64,000 bases of DNA from Microbacterium trichothecenolyticum (GCF_030818955.1 NZ_JAUTBF010000001.1:1302001-1366000); one strand, 5' to 3'. Positions 1 to 8,854 are shown, counted from the stretch's first letter. The notes: generated by a model from the sequence alone, not told the origin. Translations and numbers: made by a program.

Positions 1-86
1 CCGGGGGTGCCGCTGTTGCAGGCGGTCAGGGCCAGCAGGCCGGCGGCGACGATGCTCGCGCCGGCGAGAAAACGTGTCTTACGCAT
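1..86 (-). CDS. ABC transporter substrate-binding lipoprotein (5' end only)
   Basis: Only the first 28 codons lie in the window. They encode a lipoprotein signal: basic MRKTR start, hydrophobic stretch, then the lipobox LTAC at residues 19-22, so the mature protein would be anchored to the outer membrane face by the lipidated Cys. An AAGGAG Shine-Dalgarno lies 8 nt before the ATG. The gene follows a polar-amino-acid ABC ATPase on the same strand, 131 nt downstream, so it is probably the binding protein of a glutamate/glutamine-type importer (GluB-like). The ligand-binding domain is outside the window, so the substrate is inferred from the neighbour. Confidence 0.75.
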   Translation of the reverse strand, partial: MRKTRFLAGASIVAAGLLALTACNSGTP

Positions 87-217
87 GTGATGTCTCCTTG
101 GTTACGTGTGCTGTGCGGATATGGGTCGTCGGTGACGGCGCGCAAGATCTCCGGGGGGAACGGTGACGTTGCTGTACGGCCGGTGAACCTCCTCGTTCGT
201 CGCCGTCACGGTGTGTC

Positions 218-979
218 TCAGTGCGTGATGAGCTTCGAGAGGAAGTCCTTGGCCCGATCGGACTCGGGAGCCGTGAAGAACTGCTCGGGCGCCGCCTGCT
301 CCACGATCTGACCGTCGGCCATGAAGACCACCCGGTTCGCGGCTTTGCGGGCGAAGCCCATCTCATGGGTCACGACGATCATCGTCATGCCGTCGGCGGC
401 GAGGCCCACCATCACGTCGAGGACCTCGTTGATCATCTCGGGGTCGAGCGCCGAGGTGGGCTCGTCGAAGAGCATGACCTTCGGCTTCATCGCGAGGGCC
501 CGGGCGATGGCGACGCGCTGCTGCTGACCGCCCGAGAGCTGCGCGGGCAGCTTGTCGGCCTGGTGTCCGACGCCCACGCGGTCGAGGAGCGCCCGCGCCT
601 CCTTCTCGGCATCCGCCTTCTTCATCTTGCGGACCTTGATGGGTCCGAGCGTGACGTTCTCGAGGATCGTGAGGTGGGCGAAGAGATTGAAGGACTGGAA
701 GACCATGCCCACGTCGGCGCGCAGCTCGGCCAGGCCCCTCCCCTCCTTGGGGAGCTCCTTGCCATCGATCGTGATCGAGCCGCTGGTGATTGTCTCGAGC
801 CGGTTGATCGTGCGGCACAGCGTCGACTTCCCCGACCCCGAGGGTCCGATGACGACGACGACCTCGCCACGGTCGACGGTGAGGTCGATGTCCTTCAGGG
901 CCTGGAACTGCCCGTAGTGCTTCTGCACATCGGAAACGACGACAAGGGGCTCGGAGCCCGCCGGGGGAACGGATGCCAT
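218..979 (-). CDS. Polar amino-acid ABC transporter ATP-binding protein
   Basis: A 253-residue ATPase of the GlnQ/GluA class that would power uptake of glutamate, glutamine or a similar amino acid with a membrane permease. Walker A GPSGSGKST is at 45-53, the Q-loop near 94, the signature LSGGQQQR at 148-155, Walker B VMLFDE at 168-173 and the switch His at 205. Length is typical for the family. It is the first gene of an operon that continues into the substrate-binding lipoprotein; permeases should follow beyond the window edge. The ATG is supported by a TAGGGT hexamer ending 6 nt upstream, suggesting a leaderless transcript. Confidence 0.92.
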   Translation of the reverse strand: MASVPPAGSEPLVVVSDVQKHYGQFQALKDIDLTVDRGEVVVVIGPSGSGKSTLCRTINRLETITSGSITIDGKELPKEGRGLAELRADVGMVFQSFNLFAHLTILENVTLGPIKVRKMKKADAEKEARALLDRVGVGHQADKLPAQLSGGQQQRVAIARALAMKPKVMLFDEPTSALDPEMINEVLDVMVGLAADGMTMIVVTHEMGFARKAANRVVFMADGQIVEQAAPEQFFTAPESDRAKDFLSKLITH

Positions 980-985
980 GTCCTC

Positions 986-991
986 ACCCTA
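986..991 (-). promoter_or_regulatory. -10 hexamer of the amino-acid ABC operon
   Basis: TAGGGT on the minus strand, separated from the ATG at 979 by 6 nt (GAGGAC). The spacing puts the transcription start at or next to the A of the ATG; the spacer also resembles a ribosome binding site, so a leaderless reading is likely but not certain. Confidence 0.55.
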
Positions 992-1053
992 TGAGGATGA
1001 TGTGGGCGTGACCACTCCGCGGCGCGCGCCTTAACCGTTCTGTAACAGCGAGC

Positions 1054-1851
1054 TCACCCCGCGCGCTGCGCGAAAGCGGTCTCGTAGAGGCAGACGCTCG
1101 CGGCCGTCGCGAGGTTCAGCGACTCCGCCCGTCCGTAGATCGGAAGGCGCAGAGCGAGGTCGGCGTGCGCGAGGGCGGCATCGTCGAGACCCCTCGCCTC
1201 GTTGCCGAACAACCACGCCGTCGGCTCGGCGAGCACGTCACGGGATGCCAGGAAGTCACCGCCGTCGACGTCGGCGGCGACGACGCGCACCCCCGCCTCG
1301 CGCACCCGACCGACGACATCGGCCAGCTCCACGTCGACGACGACCGGGAGATGGAACAGGGAACCGGTCGTGGAGCGAACGACCTTGGGGTTGTACGGGT
1401 CGACCGTGCGGCCGGTCAAGATCACCGCGTCTGCGCCCGCTGCGTCCGCGGCCCGGATGATGGTGCCGAGATTGCCCGGGTCGCGCACCTCCTCGCAGAT
1501 GGCGATCAGGCGAGGACCGGGAGCGAGGACGTCTTTCAGCGCGGTGGGCGACTGCCGGGCGACGGCGACGATCCCCTGGGGCGTCACGGTGTCGGCCATG
1601 GCATCCAGCACCGCCTCGGTCGTGTACTGCAGGTCGAGACCGGCCGCCTCGGCGGCCTCGCGCACGTCGCCGTGCTTCTCGAGCGCCGTGGGGGTCGCGT
1701 ACAGCTCGAGAACCGTCTCGGGCGCCCACGCGAGGGCCTCGCGCGCTGCCTGCGGCCCCTCGAGCAGGAACAGACCGGTCTCTTGACGGGCGGCGCGCTT
1801 GCTGAGTTTCGCCACGGCGCGCACCCGGGGCGAACGGGGGTTCTCCAGCAC
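1054..1851 (-). CDS. TrmH/SpoU-family RNA 2'-O-methyltransferase
   Basis: A 265-residue SPOUT methylase predicted to 2'-O-methylate an rRNA or tRNA ribose using SAM. The N-terminal part looks like the RNA-binding substrate domain of TsnR/RlmB relatives. The C-terminal half has the family motifs in order: [31 protein letters not shown] and the knot-forming [17 protein letters not shown]. The GTG at 1851 is preferred over the ATG 9 codons upstream: TACACT sits exactly 6 nt before it, and the family sequence begins LENPRSPRV. It follows infC-rpmI-rplT, the usual actinobacterial arrangement, but behind a terminator and with its own promoter. The exact target nucleotide cannot be read from sequence. 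Confidence 0.88.
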   Translation of the reverse strand: MLENPRSPRVRAVAKLSKRAARQETGLFLLEGPQAAREALAWAPETVLELYATPTALEKHGDVREAAEAAGLDLQYTTEAVLDAMADTVTPQGIVAVARQSPTALKDVLAPGPRLIAICEEVRDPGNLGTIIRAADAAGADAVILTGRTVDPYNPKVVRSTTGSLFHLPVVVDVELADVVGRVREAGVRVVAADVDGGDFLASRDVLAEPTAWLFGNEARGLDDAALAHADLALRLPIYGRAESLNLATAASVCLYETAFAQRAG

Positions 1852-1857
1852 GGACTC

Positions 1858-1863
1858 AGTGTA
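1858..1863 (-). promoter_or_regulatory. -10 hexamer of the TrmH-family gene
   Basis: TACACT on the minus strand, 6 nt before GTG 1851. It decides the start codon, because the longer frame would begin upstream of the transcription start. Confidence 0.55.
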
Positions 1864-1907
1864 TGGCCCCGGCGGCATGCGATCCGCGGAAGCCGCGCGC
1901 GAACGTG

Positions 1908-1941
1908 GAAACGGGCGCCCTCCGGAGAGGACGCCCGTTTC
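1908..1941 (-). terminator. Hairpin terminator after rplT
   Basis: Perfect 10-bp arms GAAACGGGCG / CGCCCGTTTC with a further CCTC/GAGG pairing inside the loop, 16 nt past the rplT stop. There is no long U-tract, as is usual in high-GC actinobacteria. Confidence 0.75.
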
Positions 1942-1956
1942 GACGGAAGACGTGTC

Positions 1957-2340
1957 TTACGCGGTCTTGGCAGCGTTGACGTCGGTGGGCAGCGCAGCCT
2001 TGGCCGTCGCGACGAGCGAGGCGAACACGGCGGGCTCGTTCACGGCGAGCTCGGCGAGCATGCGACGGTCGACCTGCACACCCGCGAGGCCGAGGCCCTG
2101 GATGAAGCGGTTGTACGTGAGGCCGTTCTGACGCGATGCCGCGTTGATGCGCTGGATCCACAGACGACGGAAGTCGCCCTTGCGCTTACGACGGTCGCGG
2201 TACGCGTAGACCAGGGAGTGGGTGACCTGCTCCTTGGCCTTGCGGTACAGGCGCGAACGCTGACCGCGGTAACCGGAGGCGCGCTCCAGGATGACGCGAC
2301 GCTTCTTGTGGGCGTTTACTGCCCGCTTGACTCTAGCCAT
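1957..2340 (-). CDS. rplT: 50S ribosomal protein L20
   Basis: A 127-residue basic protein beginning [15 protein letters not shown] with the L20 core ([33 protein letters not shown]). It binds 23S rRNA early in 50S assembly. It is the last gene of infC-rpmI-rplT and follows rpmI by 29 nt. Length and sequence are full and normal for the family. In other bacteria L20 also represses its own operon by binding the leader; whether it does so here is unknown. Confidence 0.98.
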   Translation of the reverse strand: MARVKRAVNAHKKRRVILERASGYRGQRSRLYRKAKEQVTHSLVYAYRDRRKRKGDFRRLWIQRINAASRQNGLTYNRFIQGLGLAGVQVDRRMLAELAVNEPAVFASLVATAKAALPTDVNAAKTA

Positions 2341-2369
2341 TTCTCATTCTTCCTAACGTGCGTCGGCGC

Positions 2370-2564
2370 TCAGAGGCCGAGGAGCTTCTTGGCGACCTTC
2401 GCGTCACCAGCGGCCAGGACCTGCTCCTGGTTCAGGCGGCGGGTGCGCTTCGAGGCCTTGCCTTCGAGGTTGTGGCGCATGCCGGCCTGCTGCTTCATGA
2501 GCTTGCCGCTACCGGTGAGCTTGAAGCGCTTCTTGGCACCCGAGTGGGTCTTCTGCTTCGGCAT
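2370..2564 (-). CDS. rpmI: 50S ribosomal protein L35
   Basis: A 64-residue protein starting [21 protein letters not shown] with the conserved KRTRRLNQ segment and C-terminal KKLLGL. It lies between infC and rplT on the same strand. A GAAGGAAG ribosome binding site precedes the ATG at 2564. A longer open frame continues upstream but is not conserved; the ATG chosen gives the standard L35 length. Confidence 0.98.
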   Translation of the reverse strand: MPKQKTHSGAKKRFKLTGSGKLMKQQAGMRHNLEGKASKRTRRLNQEQVLAAGDAKVAKKLLGL

Positions 2565-2610
2565 CTGTCTTCCTTCGTTGATGTTCCCGGCGGGGCGGGA
2601 GTCGGGGAGC

Positions 2611-3237
2611 TTACTCGGCGGGGGCCGAGGTGGGCTGGGCTTCCGGGGCCGAGTCGCCACGAGCGGCGCTGCGCGCAGCCTCGCGGTTCGCCGCGCGCTG
2701 CGCGTTCTGCTCGGTCTTGACCTCGGACTTGTTCTTGTGAGGAGCGACCACCATGACCATGTTGCGGCCGTCGATCGTGGGGTTCGACTCGACCGTGCCG
2801 AACTCGGCGACGTCTTCGGCGAACTTGCGGAGCAGGCGCACACCCTGCTCGGGACGCGACTGCTCACGACCGCGGAACAGGATCATGGCCTTCACCTTGT
2901 CGCCCGCCTGGAGGAAGCCCTCGGCGCGCTTGAGCTTGGTGATGTAGTCGTGGGCCTCGATCTTCAGGCGGAACCGGACCTCTTTGAGGACCGTGTTGGC
3001 CTGGTTACGACGCGTCTCTTTGGCCTTCTGCGCGGCCTCGTACTTGAACTTGCCGTAATCCATGATCTTGACCACGGGCGGCTTCGAGCTCGGCGCAACC
3101 TCGACCAGGTCGAGGTCCGCTTCCTGTGCCAGACGCAGCGCAGCTTCGATGCGGACGATGCCGACCTGCTCGCCGTTGGGTCCGACGAGACGGACCTCCG
3201 GGACTCGGATGCGCTCGTTGGTGCGGGGATCGCTGAT
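2611..3237 (-). CDS. infC: Translation initiation factor IF-3, AUC start codon
   Basis: IF-3 keeps initiator-tRNA selection accurate on the 30S subunit and prevents 70S reassociation. The N-domain ([32 protein letters not shown]) and C-domain ([32 protein letters not shown]) are both present. The first ATG in frame (3075) would delete the whole N-domain. No ATG, GTG or TTG lies where the N-domain begins, but an AUC codon (3235-3237) does, 6 nt after a strong AGAGGAG Shine-Dalgarno. Non-canonical AUU/AUC starts are known for infC and let IF-3 autoregulate. The result is 208 residues. The C-terminus carries an Ala/Glu-rich tail beyond residue 175. Confidence 0.93.
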   Translation of the reverse strand: MSDPRTNERIRVPEVRLVGPNGEQVGIVRIEAALRLAQEADLDLVEVAPSSKPPVVKIMDYGKFKYEAAQKAKETRRNQANTVLKEVRFRLKIEAHDYITKLKRAEGFLQAGDKVKAMILFRGREQSRPEQGVRLLRKFAEDVAEFGTVESNPTIDGRNMVMVVAPHKNKSEVKTEQNAQRAANREAARSAARGDSAPEAQPTSAPAE

Positions 3238-3468
3238 GCGGGACTCCTCTTGTGTGCGGGTGGTGGCCGCCGCGATTCAGGGAAATCGCGGGCGAAGAGG
3301 AGAAACACGCCACCCGGCACGGTGCTGCGAGCACCGGCTTCTGCACCCAGACGACCCCGTGCGAAACGGAGCGGAGTGCGGGAACCCGGTAGCCTGGAGC
3401 GGCAAGCGCGGGTGGGATGTGATCCTCTTTCGTACGGAGTGAGACACTCCGAAGCCCGCCACAGTCTA
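3238..3468 (-). promoter_or_regulatory. infC promoter and structured leader
   Basis: A TAGACT -10 hexamer lies at 3463-3468 (minus), giving an untranslated leader of about 220 nt before the AUC of infC. The leader holds two clean hairpins: CGGAGTG/CACTCCG (3435-3451, 3-nt loop) just after the start of transcription, and an 8-bp stem CCGCGATT/AATCGCGG (3270-3291) about 30 nt before the start codon. No -35 consensus was recognised. The length and structure suggest leader control; this is inference. Confidence 0.5.
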
Positions 3469-3476
3469 GCAGAGAG

Positions 3477-3908
3477 ATGCACGTGGACACGATCCCCCCC
3501 GAACAGCCCGCCGACGACCACTCCGCGCACCGCCACGGGAGCGAAGACGAACGGCTCGCACGCTGGGAGGAGCAGGAGCGCGCCGCGTCTTCGGCCACCC
3601 GCGACATCGCCGACGTCCCGGCTGTCGAGGTCATCACCACGGCCGCCGTCCACCTCATGAGCGCCGCCGCCGTCAAGACGGGCCTCGCTGACGATCCCGC
3701 GCAGCAACTCGACCTCGACGAAGCCCGCAAGCTCATCAACGCCCTCGCCGGTCTCATCACCGCCGGAGCCCCCGAGATCAGCGACATGCACGCCCGCTCG
3801 CTGCGCGACGGCCTGCGGTCGCTGCAGTTGGCGTTCCGCGAGGCCTCCGTCATCCCCGACCCGATCGGCAAGGGACCCGGCGAGAAGTGGACGGGGCCGG
3901 TCACGTAA
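3477..3908 (+). CDS. DUF1844 domain-containing protein
   Basis: A 143-residue cytoplasmic protein. Residues 1-45 are polar and low-complexity (His/Asp/Glu-rich). The rest is the DUF1844 helix bundle ([57 protein letters not shown]), a family of unknown function. It is divergent from infC, the usual place of this gene in actinobacteria. A GTG two codons downstream is an alternative start. The intergenic space is only a few nt, so its promoter overlaps that of infC. Confidence 0.85.
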   Translation: MHVDTIPPEQPADDHSAHRHGSEDERLARWEEQERAASSATRDIADVPAVEVITTAAVHLMSAAAVKTGLADDPAQQLDLDEARKLINALAGLITAGAPEISDMHARSLRDGLRSLQLAFREASVIPDPIGKGPGEKWTGPVT

Positions 3909-4058
3909 ATCGGTGATTCGGGCGCCCCTGCCGCGAAACGACTGCTCTGTGTCCCCCGCTGAGGAATGAGGCGGACACGGTCCCGATCGCCCGGGGAGTC
4001 GGCATCCTCGCGCCCTCCGCTTCGGGGCGGCGCGCCCGTCGGGGTGGCTGGCGCGAGG

Positions 4059-4164
4059 ACAGGGGGATGCCGTGGGAGCGGGCCACCCGAAAACAGGGGA
4101 TGCCGTGAGAACAGGTCGCACGGGCGGGAAACGACCTGTTCTTGACGAATGTCCTGTTCTCACG
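4059..4164. repeat. Intergenic palindromic repeat element, copy 1
   Basis: This non-coding stretch holds ACAGGGGGATGCCGTGGGAG (4059-4078), then a second related unit at 4091-4115 ending GAGAACAGG. A 20-nt centre follows, then CCTGTTCT and, 9 nt on, CCTGTTCTCAC, which mirror GTGAGAACAGG. A second copy of the same architecture is at 59147-59219. The outer GTGAGAACAGG / CCTGTTCTCAC arms can pair. Confidence 0.7.
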
Positions 4165-4201
4165 AGGTCGACCGCCGCCGGCGTTCGAGGCGGGCGGGGG
4201 G

Positions 4202-5071
4202 TCAGGCGTCAGTGCTGCGGTGCAGCTTCACCGTCAGGGAATCGACGAGGACGGCGATGCGGTCGTCGGCCGCCCAGCGGCGGGCGATGCGCGCCAGCAC
4301 GGCATCCAATTCCTCCTGCTCGAGCCCGGACATGAGCTGCAGATGCACCACCAGCTCCGGGCCCCGGAGGCGTCCCGTCGGGTCACCCGGCTCGACGGCG
4401 AGGTCGAGCACGGCGAGCTCTCCCGAGATGCTCTCCTGCAGACCGGTGAAGATCGCGGGCGACGTGTGGGCGGGCTCCCACGCCTCTCCCTGCGCGATCG
4501 CCCAGACGGCGGGGCGACGGATGACGAACTCCGTCTCCGAGGCCGGGTCGACCACGATCAACTCGGTGTCCTCGTTGGCGGCTGCCAACGCCGTGCGCCG
4601 CCCGTCCGCCGGCACCGGGCGCGCCGCGGCATCCCATCGCTGCAAGGCCGTCACCGAGGTGAAGACCGGTAGCACCTTGCGACCGTCGGGGGCGGCCACC
4701 GTCACGATCGACAGCTCCTGCGTCTTGTCCACCTCGAGACCGTGCACACCGACGCCGTGATCGCCCTTCTCGGCGACGAGAGGGATCAGCAGACGCGCGT
4801 CGCGGTACGCGTCAACGACCGCGCGGGCGTCGCCGGCGCCGGCACGAAACGCCAGGAGCGCGGCGAGCAGCGCGGGGTCGGCCGCGCCGTCGTCGCCGGA
4901 GTGCGGGTTCGCCTGGAAGCTGCGTCCCTCCCAGGGGACGCCGGCGGAGTCCGCGTGGGCGGGGTCGGCGTGGTGACCGTGCGCGTGCGACCGATCGCCG
5001 TGCGATCGCTCGCCAGGCGGGTCGCCGCCGTGTCGGCCGTGGCCGTGGGGATCGTCAGCGTCCGGCGACAT
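4202..5071 (-). CDS. SseB-like protein with His-rich N-terminus
   Basis: A 289-residue protein. Residues 1-50 are strikingly His/Asp/Gly-rich ([23 protein letters not shown]), which could bind metal. The remainder resembles the SseB N-terminal domain family ([44 protein letters not shown]) followed by an SseB C-terminal-like segment ([25 protein letters not shown]). Function is unknown. The chosen ATG (5071) overlaps the end of priA by 17 nt, so the two are probably cotranscribed; upstream codons in this frame are priA antisense-like composition and not conserved. Confidence 0.8.
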   Translation of the reverse strand: MSPDADDPHGHGRHGGDPPGERSHGDRSHAHGHHADPAHADSAGVPWEGRSFQANPHSGDDGAADPALLAALLAFRAGAGDARAVVDAYRDARLLIPLVAEKGDHGVGVHGLEVDKTQELSIVTVAAPDGRKVLPVFTSVTALQRWDAAARPVPADGRRTALAAANEDTELIVVDPASETEFVIRRPAVWAIAQGEAWEPAHTSPAIFTGLQESISGELAVLDLAVEPGDPTGRLRGPELVVHLQLMSGLEQEELDAVLARIARRWAADDRIAVLVDSLTVKLHRSTDA

Positions 5072-5801
5072 CCAGTGCCTCAGCGAGCGTGAACTGGCCC
5101 GCGTAGAGCGCCTTGCCGACGATGGCGCCCTCGACGCCGAGGGGCACGAGATCGCGCAGCGCCGCGATGTCGTCGAGGCTCGACACGCCACCCGAAGCGA
5201 CGATCGGCTTCGGGGTGCGCTGGGTCAACTCGCGCAGCAGCTCGATGTTGGGTCCGCGCAGCGTGCCGTCCTTCGTCACGTCGGTGACGACGTAGCGGCT
5301 GCAGCCCGCGTCTTCGAGACGCTCGAGCACGGTCCAGAGGTCGCCGCCGTCGCGCGTCCAGCCACGGGCGGCGAGGGTGGTGCCGCGCACGTCGAGGCCG
5401 ACGGCGATGGCCTCGCCGTAGCGGTTGATGACGTCGGCCGCCCACTCGGGGTTCTCCAGCGCCGCGGTGCCGAGATTGATGCGGCTCGCGCCGCTCTCGA
5501 GCGCCGCCTCGAGCGAACGGTCGTCGCGGATGCCGCCCGACAGCTCGACCTGCACGCCCTTGACCTGCTTGATGACCTTGCGCATCACGTTGGCGTTGCT
5601 GCCGCGGCCGAAGGCTGCGTCGAGGTCGACGAGGTGGATCCACTGCGCGCCCTGGCGGGCGAAGTCCGCGGCGGCATCGACGGGGTCGCCGTAGCTGGTC
5701 TCGGTACCGGCTTCTCCCTGAGTCAGGCGGACGGCCTTGCCGTCGGCGACATCGACCGCCGGAAGCAGCACAAGTTCGGGCGTGGACGCGAAATCGTTCA
5801 T
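5055..5801 (-). CDS. priA: Phosphoribosyl isomerase A (HisA/PriA)
   Basis: A (beta/alpha)8 isomerase of 248 residues that converts ProFAR to PRFAR in histidine synthesis; in actinobacteria the orthologue PriA usually also does the TrpF step of tryptophan synthesis. Visible motifs are [15 protein letters not shown], the catalytic Asp in VDLDAAFG, the phosphate loop [21 protein letters not shown] (second catalytic Asp) and IVASGGVSS. The ATG at 5801 has a GAGGAG ribosome site and matches the family start; 14 earlier codons are not conserved. It lies downstream of hisH (46-nt gap). Whether trpF is missing elsewhere cannot be seen. Confidence 0.93.
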   Translation of the reverse strand: MNDFASTPELVLLPAVDVADGKAVRLTQGEAGTETSYGDPVDAAADFARQGAQWIHLVDLDAAFGRGSNANVMRKVIKQVKGVQVELSGGIRDDRSLEAALESGASRINLGTAALENPEWAADVINRYGEAIAVGLDVRGTTLAARGWTRDGGDLWTVLERLEDAGCSRYVVTDVTKDGTLRGPNIELLRELTQRTPKPIVASGGVSSLDDIAALRDLVPLGVEGAIVGKALYAGQFTLAEALDVAGR

Positions 5802-5847
5802 GGCTCCTCGCACCCGCCGGCGCATCTCGCCGAGCCTGGGCACGAGG

Positions 5848-6498
5848 TCACACAGTAGTCGTGCGCAGCCCGTCGATCCAATTGGACAACAGTCGGATGC
5901 CGGCTTCGCCCGACTTCTCCGGGTGGAACTGCGTCGCCGCGAGCGGTCCGTTCTCGACCGCCGCGATGAACGGGGCTCCGTAGGTGCACCACGTCACGGA
6001 CGGTTGCGGGAACGGGGGCGTGACCTCGAGCGACCAGTCCTGCGCGCCGTACGAGTGCACGAAGTAGAAACGCTCGTTCTCGATGCCGTCGAACAGGCGG
6101 GATCCCTCGCCCACGGAGACGGTGTTCCAGCCCATGTGCGGCAGCACCGGAGCCTGCAGCTCGGCGACCGTTCCCGGCCACTCCCCCAACCCCGGGGTGT
6201 CGGTGCCGCGTTCGACACCGCGGTCGAACATCACCTGCATCCCGACGCAGATGCCGAGCACCGGGCGGCCACCGGCGAGCCTGCGATCGATGATCTCGCC
6301 GCCGCGGCTGTCGGTGAGAGCGTCCATGACGGCGCGGAAGGCGCCGACGCCCGGCACCAGCAGTCCGTCGGCGTCGAGCAGGAGGGATCGATCCGAGGTG
6401 AGGCGAGCGTCGGCCCCGGCTTCGATCAGGGCCTTCACCGCGGAGTGGACGTTGCCCGATCCGTAGTCGAGGACGGCGACGACCGGCTTGCCCGTCAC
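5848..6498 (-). CDS. hisH: Imidazole glycerol phosphate synthase, glutaminase subunit HisH
   Basis: The class I glutamine amidotransferase subunit that supplies ammonia to HisF for IGP and AICAR formation. It has 216 residues. The nucleophile is Cys84 in GICVGMQ, and the His-Glu pair is in QFHPEKSG near the C-terminus. The N-terminus [15 protein letters not shown] is typical. The GTG start overlaps the hisB stop by 4 nt (GTGA), indicating translational coupling. The partner hisF is not in the window. Confidence 0.96.
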   Translation of the reverse strand: MTGKPVVAVLDYGSGNVHSAVKALIEAGADARLTSDRSLLLDADGLLVPGVGAFRAVMDALTDSRGGEIIDRRLAGGRPVLGICVGMQVMFDRGVERGTDTPGLGEWPGTVAELQAPVLPHMGWNTVSVGEGSRLFDGIENERFYFVHSYGAQDWSLEVTPPFPQPSVTWCTYGAPFIAAVENGPLAATQFHPEKSGEAGIRLLSNWIDGLRTTTV

Positions 6499-7109
6499 AG
6501 CGCGCCCTTGGTGCTCGGGATGCCGTCGACCAGCGGGTCGAGCGCCTTGGCCTGGCGGAACGCACGGGCCAAGGCCTTGTACTCGGCCTCGGCGATGTGG
6601 TGCGGGTCGCGCCCGCCCAGCACGCGGACATGAACCGTGAGACCGGCGTGGATCGAGATGGCCTCGAACGAGTGACGCACGAGCGAGCCGGTGAAGTGAC
6701 CGCCGATGAGGTGGTGCTCGAAGCCGGCCGGTTCGCCGGTGTGCACGAGGTAGGGTCGGCCGCTGATGTCGACCACGGCCTGCGCGAGGGCTTCATCGAG
6801 GGGAACGAGGGCGTCGCCGTACCGTGCGATACCCGACTTGTCGCCGAGCGCGTGGCGAATGGCCTGCCCCAGCACGATCGAGGTGTCCTCCACCGTGTGG
6901 TGGGCATCGATGTGGGTGTCACCGGTGGCGCGTACGCGCAGGTCTGTCAGCGAGTGCTTCGCGAAGGCCGTGAGCATGTGGTCGAAGAACGGCACCGTCG
7001 TCTGGATGTCGCTGGCACCGCGACCGTCGAGGTCGAGCTCGAGCTCGATGTGGGACTCGCTCGTCTCGCGGGTGAGCGAAGCGGTGCGGGGCGTGGCGGG
7101 GCCGGTCAT
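6495..7109 (-). CDS. hisB: Imidazoleglycerol-phosphate dehydratase
   Basis: A 204-residue monofunctional HisB that dehydrates IGP to imidazole-acetol phosphate. The two metal-binding repeats are seen as [12 protein letters not shown] / [15 protein letters not shown] and [10 protein letters not shown] / [18 protein letters not shown]. The ATG (7109) overlaps the hisC stop by 4 nt and gives the standard start; codons further upstream belong to hisC. It lacks the phosphatase domain fused to HisB in enterobacteria, as expected here. Confidence 0.97.
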   Translation of the reverse strand: MTGPATPRTASLTRETSESHIELELDLDGRGASDIQTTVPFFDHMLTAFAKHSLTDLRVRATGDTHIDAHHTVEDTSIVLGQAIRHALGDKSGIARYGDALVPLDEALAQAVVDISGRPYLVHTGEPAGFEHHLIGGHFTGSLVRHSFEAISIHAGLTVHVRVLGGRDPHHIAEAEYKALARAFRQAKALDPLVDGIPSTKGAL

Positions 7110-8200
7110 GAGCGCGATCCTACCGAGGCGAGGGCGTCGAGGAACGCGGTGGTCTCGTCGGCCGTACCCGCGGTGACGCGCAGGTGGTGCGCGATTCCGA
7201 CGTCGCGGATGAGTACGCCGCGGTCGTACAGGGCCTTCCACGTGGCGGCCGGGTCGTCGACGCCGCCGAACAGGACGAAATTGGTCCACGACTCGTGGGC
7301 GGTGTATCCGAGGGCCGAGACGGTGGCCGAGATGCGATCGCGCTGGGCGACGATGTCGTCGACCATCGAGAGCATGGTGTCGGCGTGCGCGAGCGCGGCG
7401 GTCGCGGCGGCCTGGGTGAGGGCGCTGAGGTGGTACGGCAGGCGCACGAGACGAAGAGCGTCGACCACCGCCGGGTGGGCGGCGAGGTAACCCACGCGCG
7501 CGCCCGCGAACGCGAACGCCTTGCTCATCGTTCGCGAGACGACCAGACGCGGTCGCTCGGGCAAAAGCGAGACCGCGGAAGGCTCGTCGCGGGGGGCGAA
7601 CTCCTCGTACGCTTCGTCGACGATCACGATGCCGTCGGTCGCGTCATAGACCGCCTCGATGACGTCGAGCCGCAGAGGGGTGCCGGTGGGGTTGTTCGGC
7701 GCGCATAGGAAGACGATGTCGGGCCGCTGCTCGCGCACCTGGGCGGCGGCGGCGTCGGCGCTGAGCGTGAAGTCGTGCTCCCGCTCCCCCGCGACCCATC
7801 GGGCTCCCGTCGCACGCGTAAGGATCGGATACATCGAGTAGGTGGGCGCGAACCCCATCGCCGTGCGTCCCGGTCCGCCGAACGCCTGCAGGATGTGCTG
7901 CAGCACCTCGTTCGACCCGTTGGCGGCCCAGATCTGCTCCGGGCGCAGACCGTGCCCGAGGTATCCCGCGAAAGCTTCGCGGAGCGCGGTGAACTCGCGG
8001 TCGGGGTAACGGTTGACGTCTCGGAGAGCCCGAGCCACGGCGTCGAGAATGTCATCCGCCACCTCCGAGGGAACCGGATGCGTGTTCTCGTTGACGTTGA
8101 GCGCCACCGGCAGAGCGGCCTGCGGGGCTCCATACGGGGTCATGCCCCGCAGATCGTCGCGAAGAGGAAGGTCGTCGAGGCGTACGGTCACCTCACCCAT
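7106..8200 (-). CDS. hisC: Histidinol-phosphate aminotransferase
   Basis: A fold-type I PLP aminotransferase (364 residues) making histidinol phosphate from imidazole-acetol phosphate and glutamate. It shows the substrate-side N-terminus [44 protein letters not shown] and the PLP-lysine segment [17 protein letters not shown]. The ATG at 8200 is chosen because the family begins a few residues before [14 protein letters not shown]. It heads the hisC-hisB-hisH-priA run, in which genes overlap by 4 nt or lie close. No hisD was seen. Confidence 0.95.
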   Translation of the reverse strand: MGEVTVRLDDLPLRDDLRGMTPYGAPQAALPVALNVNENTHPVPSEVADDILDAVARALRDVNRYPDREFTALREAFAGYLGHGLRPEQIWAANGSNEVLQHILQAFGGPGRTAMGFAPTYSMYPILTRATGARWVAGEREHDFTLSADAAAAQVREQRPDIVFLCAPNNPTGTPLRLDVIEAVYDATDGIVIVDEAYEEFAPRDEPSAVSLLPERPRLVVSRTMSKAFAFAGARVGYLAAHPAVVDALRLVRLPYHLSALTQAAATAALAHADTMLSMVDDIVAQRDRISATVSALGYTAHESWTNFVLFGGVDDPAATWKALYDRGVLIRDVGIAHHLRVTAGTADETTAFLDALASVGSRS

Positions 8201-8245
8201 CGTAGGCGGCGCACCGTCGAACGGCTCACGCAGCACGACGCGTGA

Positions 8246-8596
8246 TCAACCGGCCTGCGCGTACTCGGCGGGGATCGCGATGCGCTGACCGGCCGACACC
8301 GCACCGCCCTGGAGGGCGTTGAGGCGGGTGATCTCGGCGACGACGTCACGCGGGTCGGCCGAAGGGGCGATGTCTTCGGCGATGGACCACAGGGTCTCGC
8401 CGCTCATGACCGTGATCTCGGTGAACGATCCGGCGGGAGCGCCGGCGTCGCCCGAGGCGAGCGCCGCACCCCCTCCGACCGCGGCGATTCCGAGCGCCAC
8501 GGCGAGTGGAAGGGCGACCAGGAAGGCGACGACGCGGCGACCGCGCGCCGTGATGCGCAGGCGGGTCGTGGGGGCGGTGAGGGCGATGCTGCTCAT
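8246..8596 (-). CDS. LysM protein, probable SOS cell-division inhibitor
   Basis: A 116-residue protein with a basic N-terminus, one membrane segment (about 22-48, FLVALPLAVALGIAAVGGGAAL) and a single extracytoplasmic LysM domain (ITVMSGETLWSIAEDI...AVSAGQRIAIP, 60-112) that would bind peptidoglycan. It is divergent from lexA, in the same position as Rv2719c/ChiZ of mycobacteria and divS of corynebacteria, which halt division during the SOS response. A consensus sigma-A promoter overlapped by a LexA box drives it (8669-8699), and an AAGGAG site lies 8 nt before the ATG. The role as division inhibitor is inferred from synteny, topology and the LexA box. Confidence 0.85.
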   Translation of the reverse strand: MSSIALTAPTTRLRITARGRRVVAFLVALPLAVALGIAAVGGGAALASGDAGAPAGSFTEITVMSGETLWSIAEDIAPSADPRDVVAEITRLNALQGGAVSAGQRIAIPAEYAQAG

Positions 8597-8668
8597 GGTG
8601 TGCTCCTTGGTGGGGAGAGATTCGCACCCCGCCCTCGGCCGGGAGGGCGGTGGTGCGAATCTGTATTC

Positions 8669-8682
8669 CGAACCTATCTTCG
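8669..8682. promoter_or_regulatory. LexA box between lexA and the LysM gene
   Basis: CGAAC-CTAT-CTTCG, 9 of 10 conserved positions of the actinobacterial/Bacillus-type SOS box CGAAC-N4-GTTCG. It covers the -10 hexamer of the LysM promoter, so LexA bound here would block that gene and probably lexA itself. Confidence 0.75.
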
Positions 8683-8699
8683 ATACTTTCGAGTGTCAA
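8671..8699 (-). promoter_or_regulatory. Promoter of the LysM gene
   Basis: On the minus strand: TTGACA (8694-8699), a 17-nt spacer, then TAGGTT (8671-8676). This is the best -35/-10 match seen in the window; the leader before the ATG is about 70 nt. Confidence 0.8.
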
Positions 8700-8854
8700 C
8701 ACCGGCTGCTGTCGGAGACGAATCGAACGCGACACGCGTGAGGCTCCATGTCATTCGGGTCGTTCACCGGATACGGTTTCGACACGGAGACCTCATCACC
8801 AACCTCCGACATTCGAATTTCCGCCGCCCTTCCCGCGGCGTGAGGGGAGCCCAG

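Noticed and set aside
1165..3660. An 831-codon + strand frame spanning the infC-rpmI-rplT region
   Set aside because: It crosses three certain genes and a terminator on the other strand; translation has no domain.
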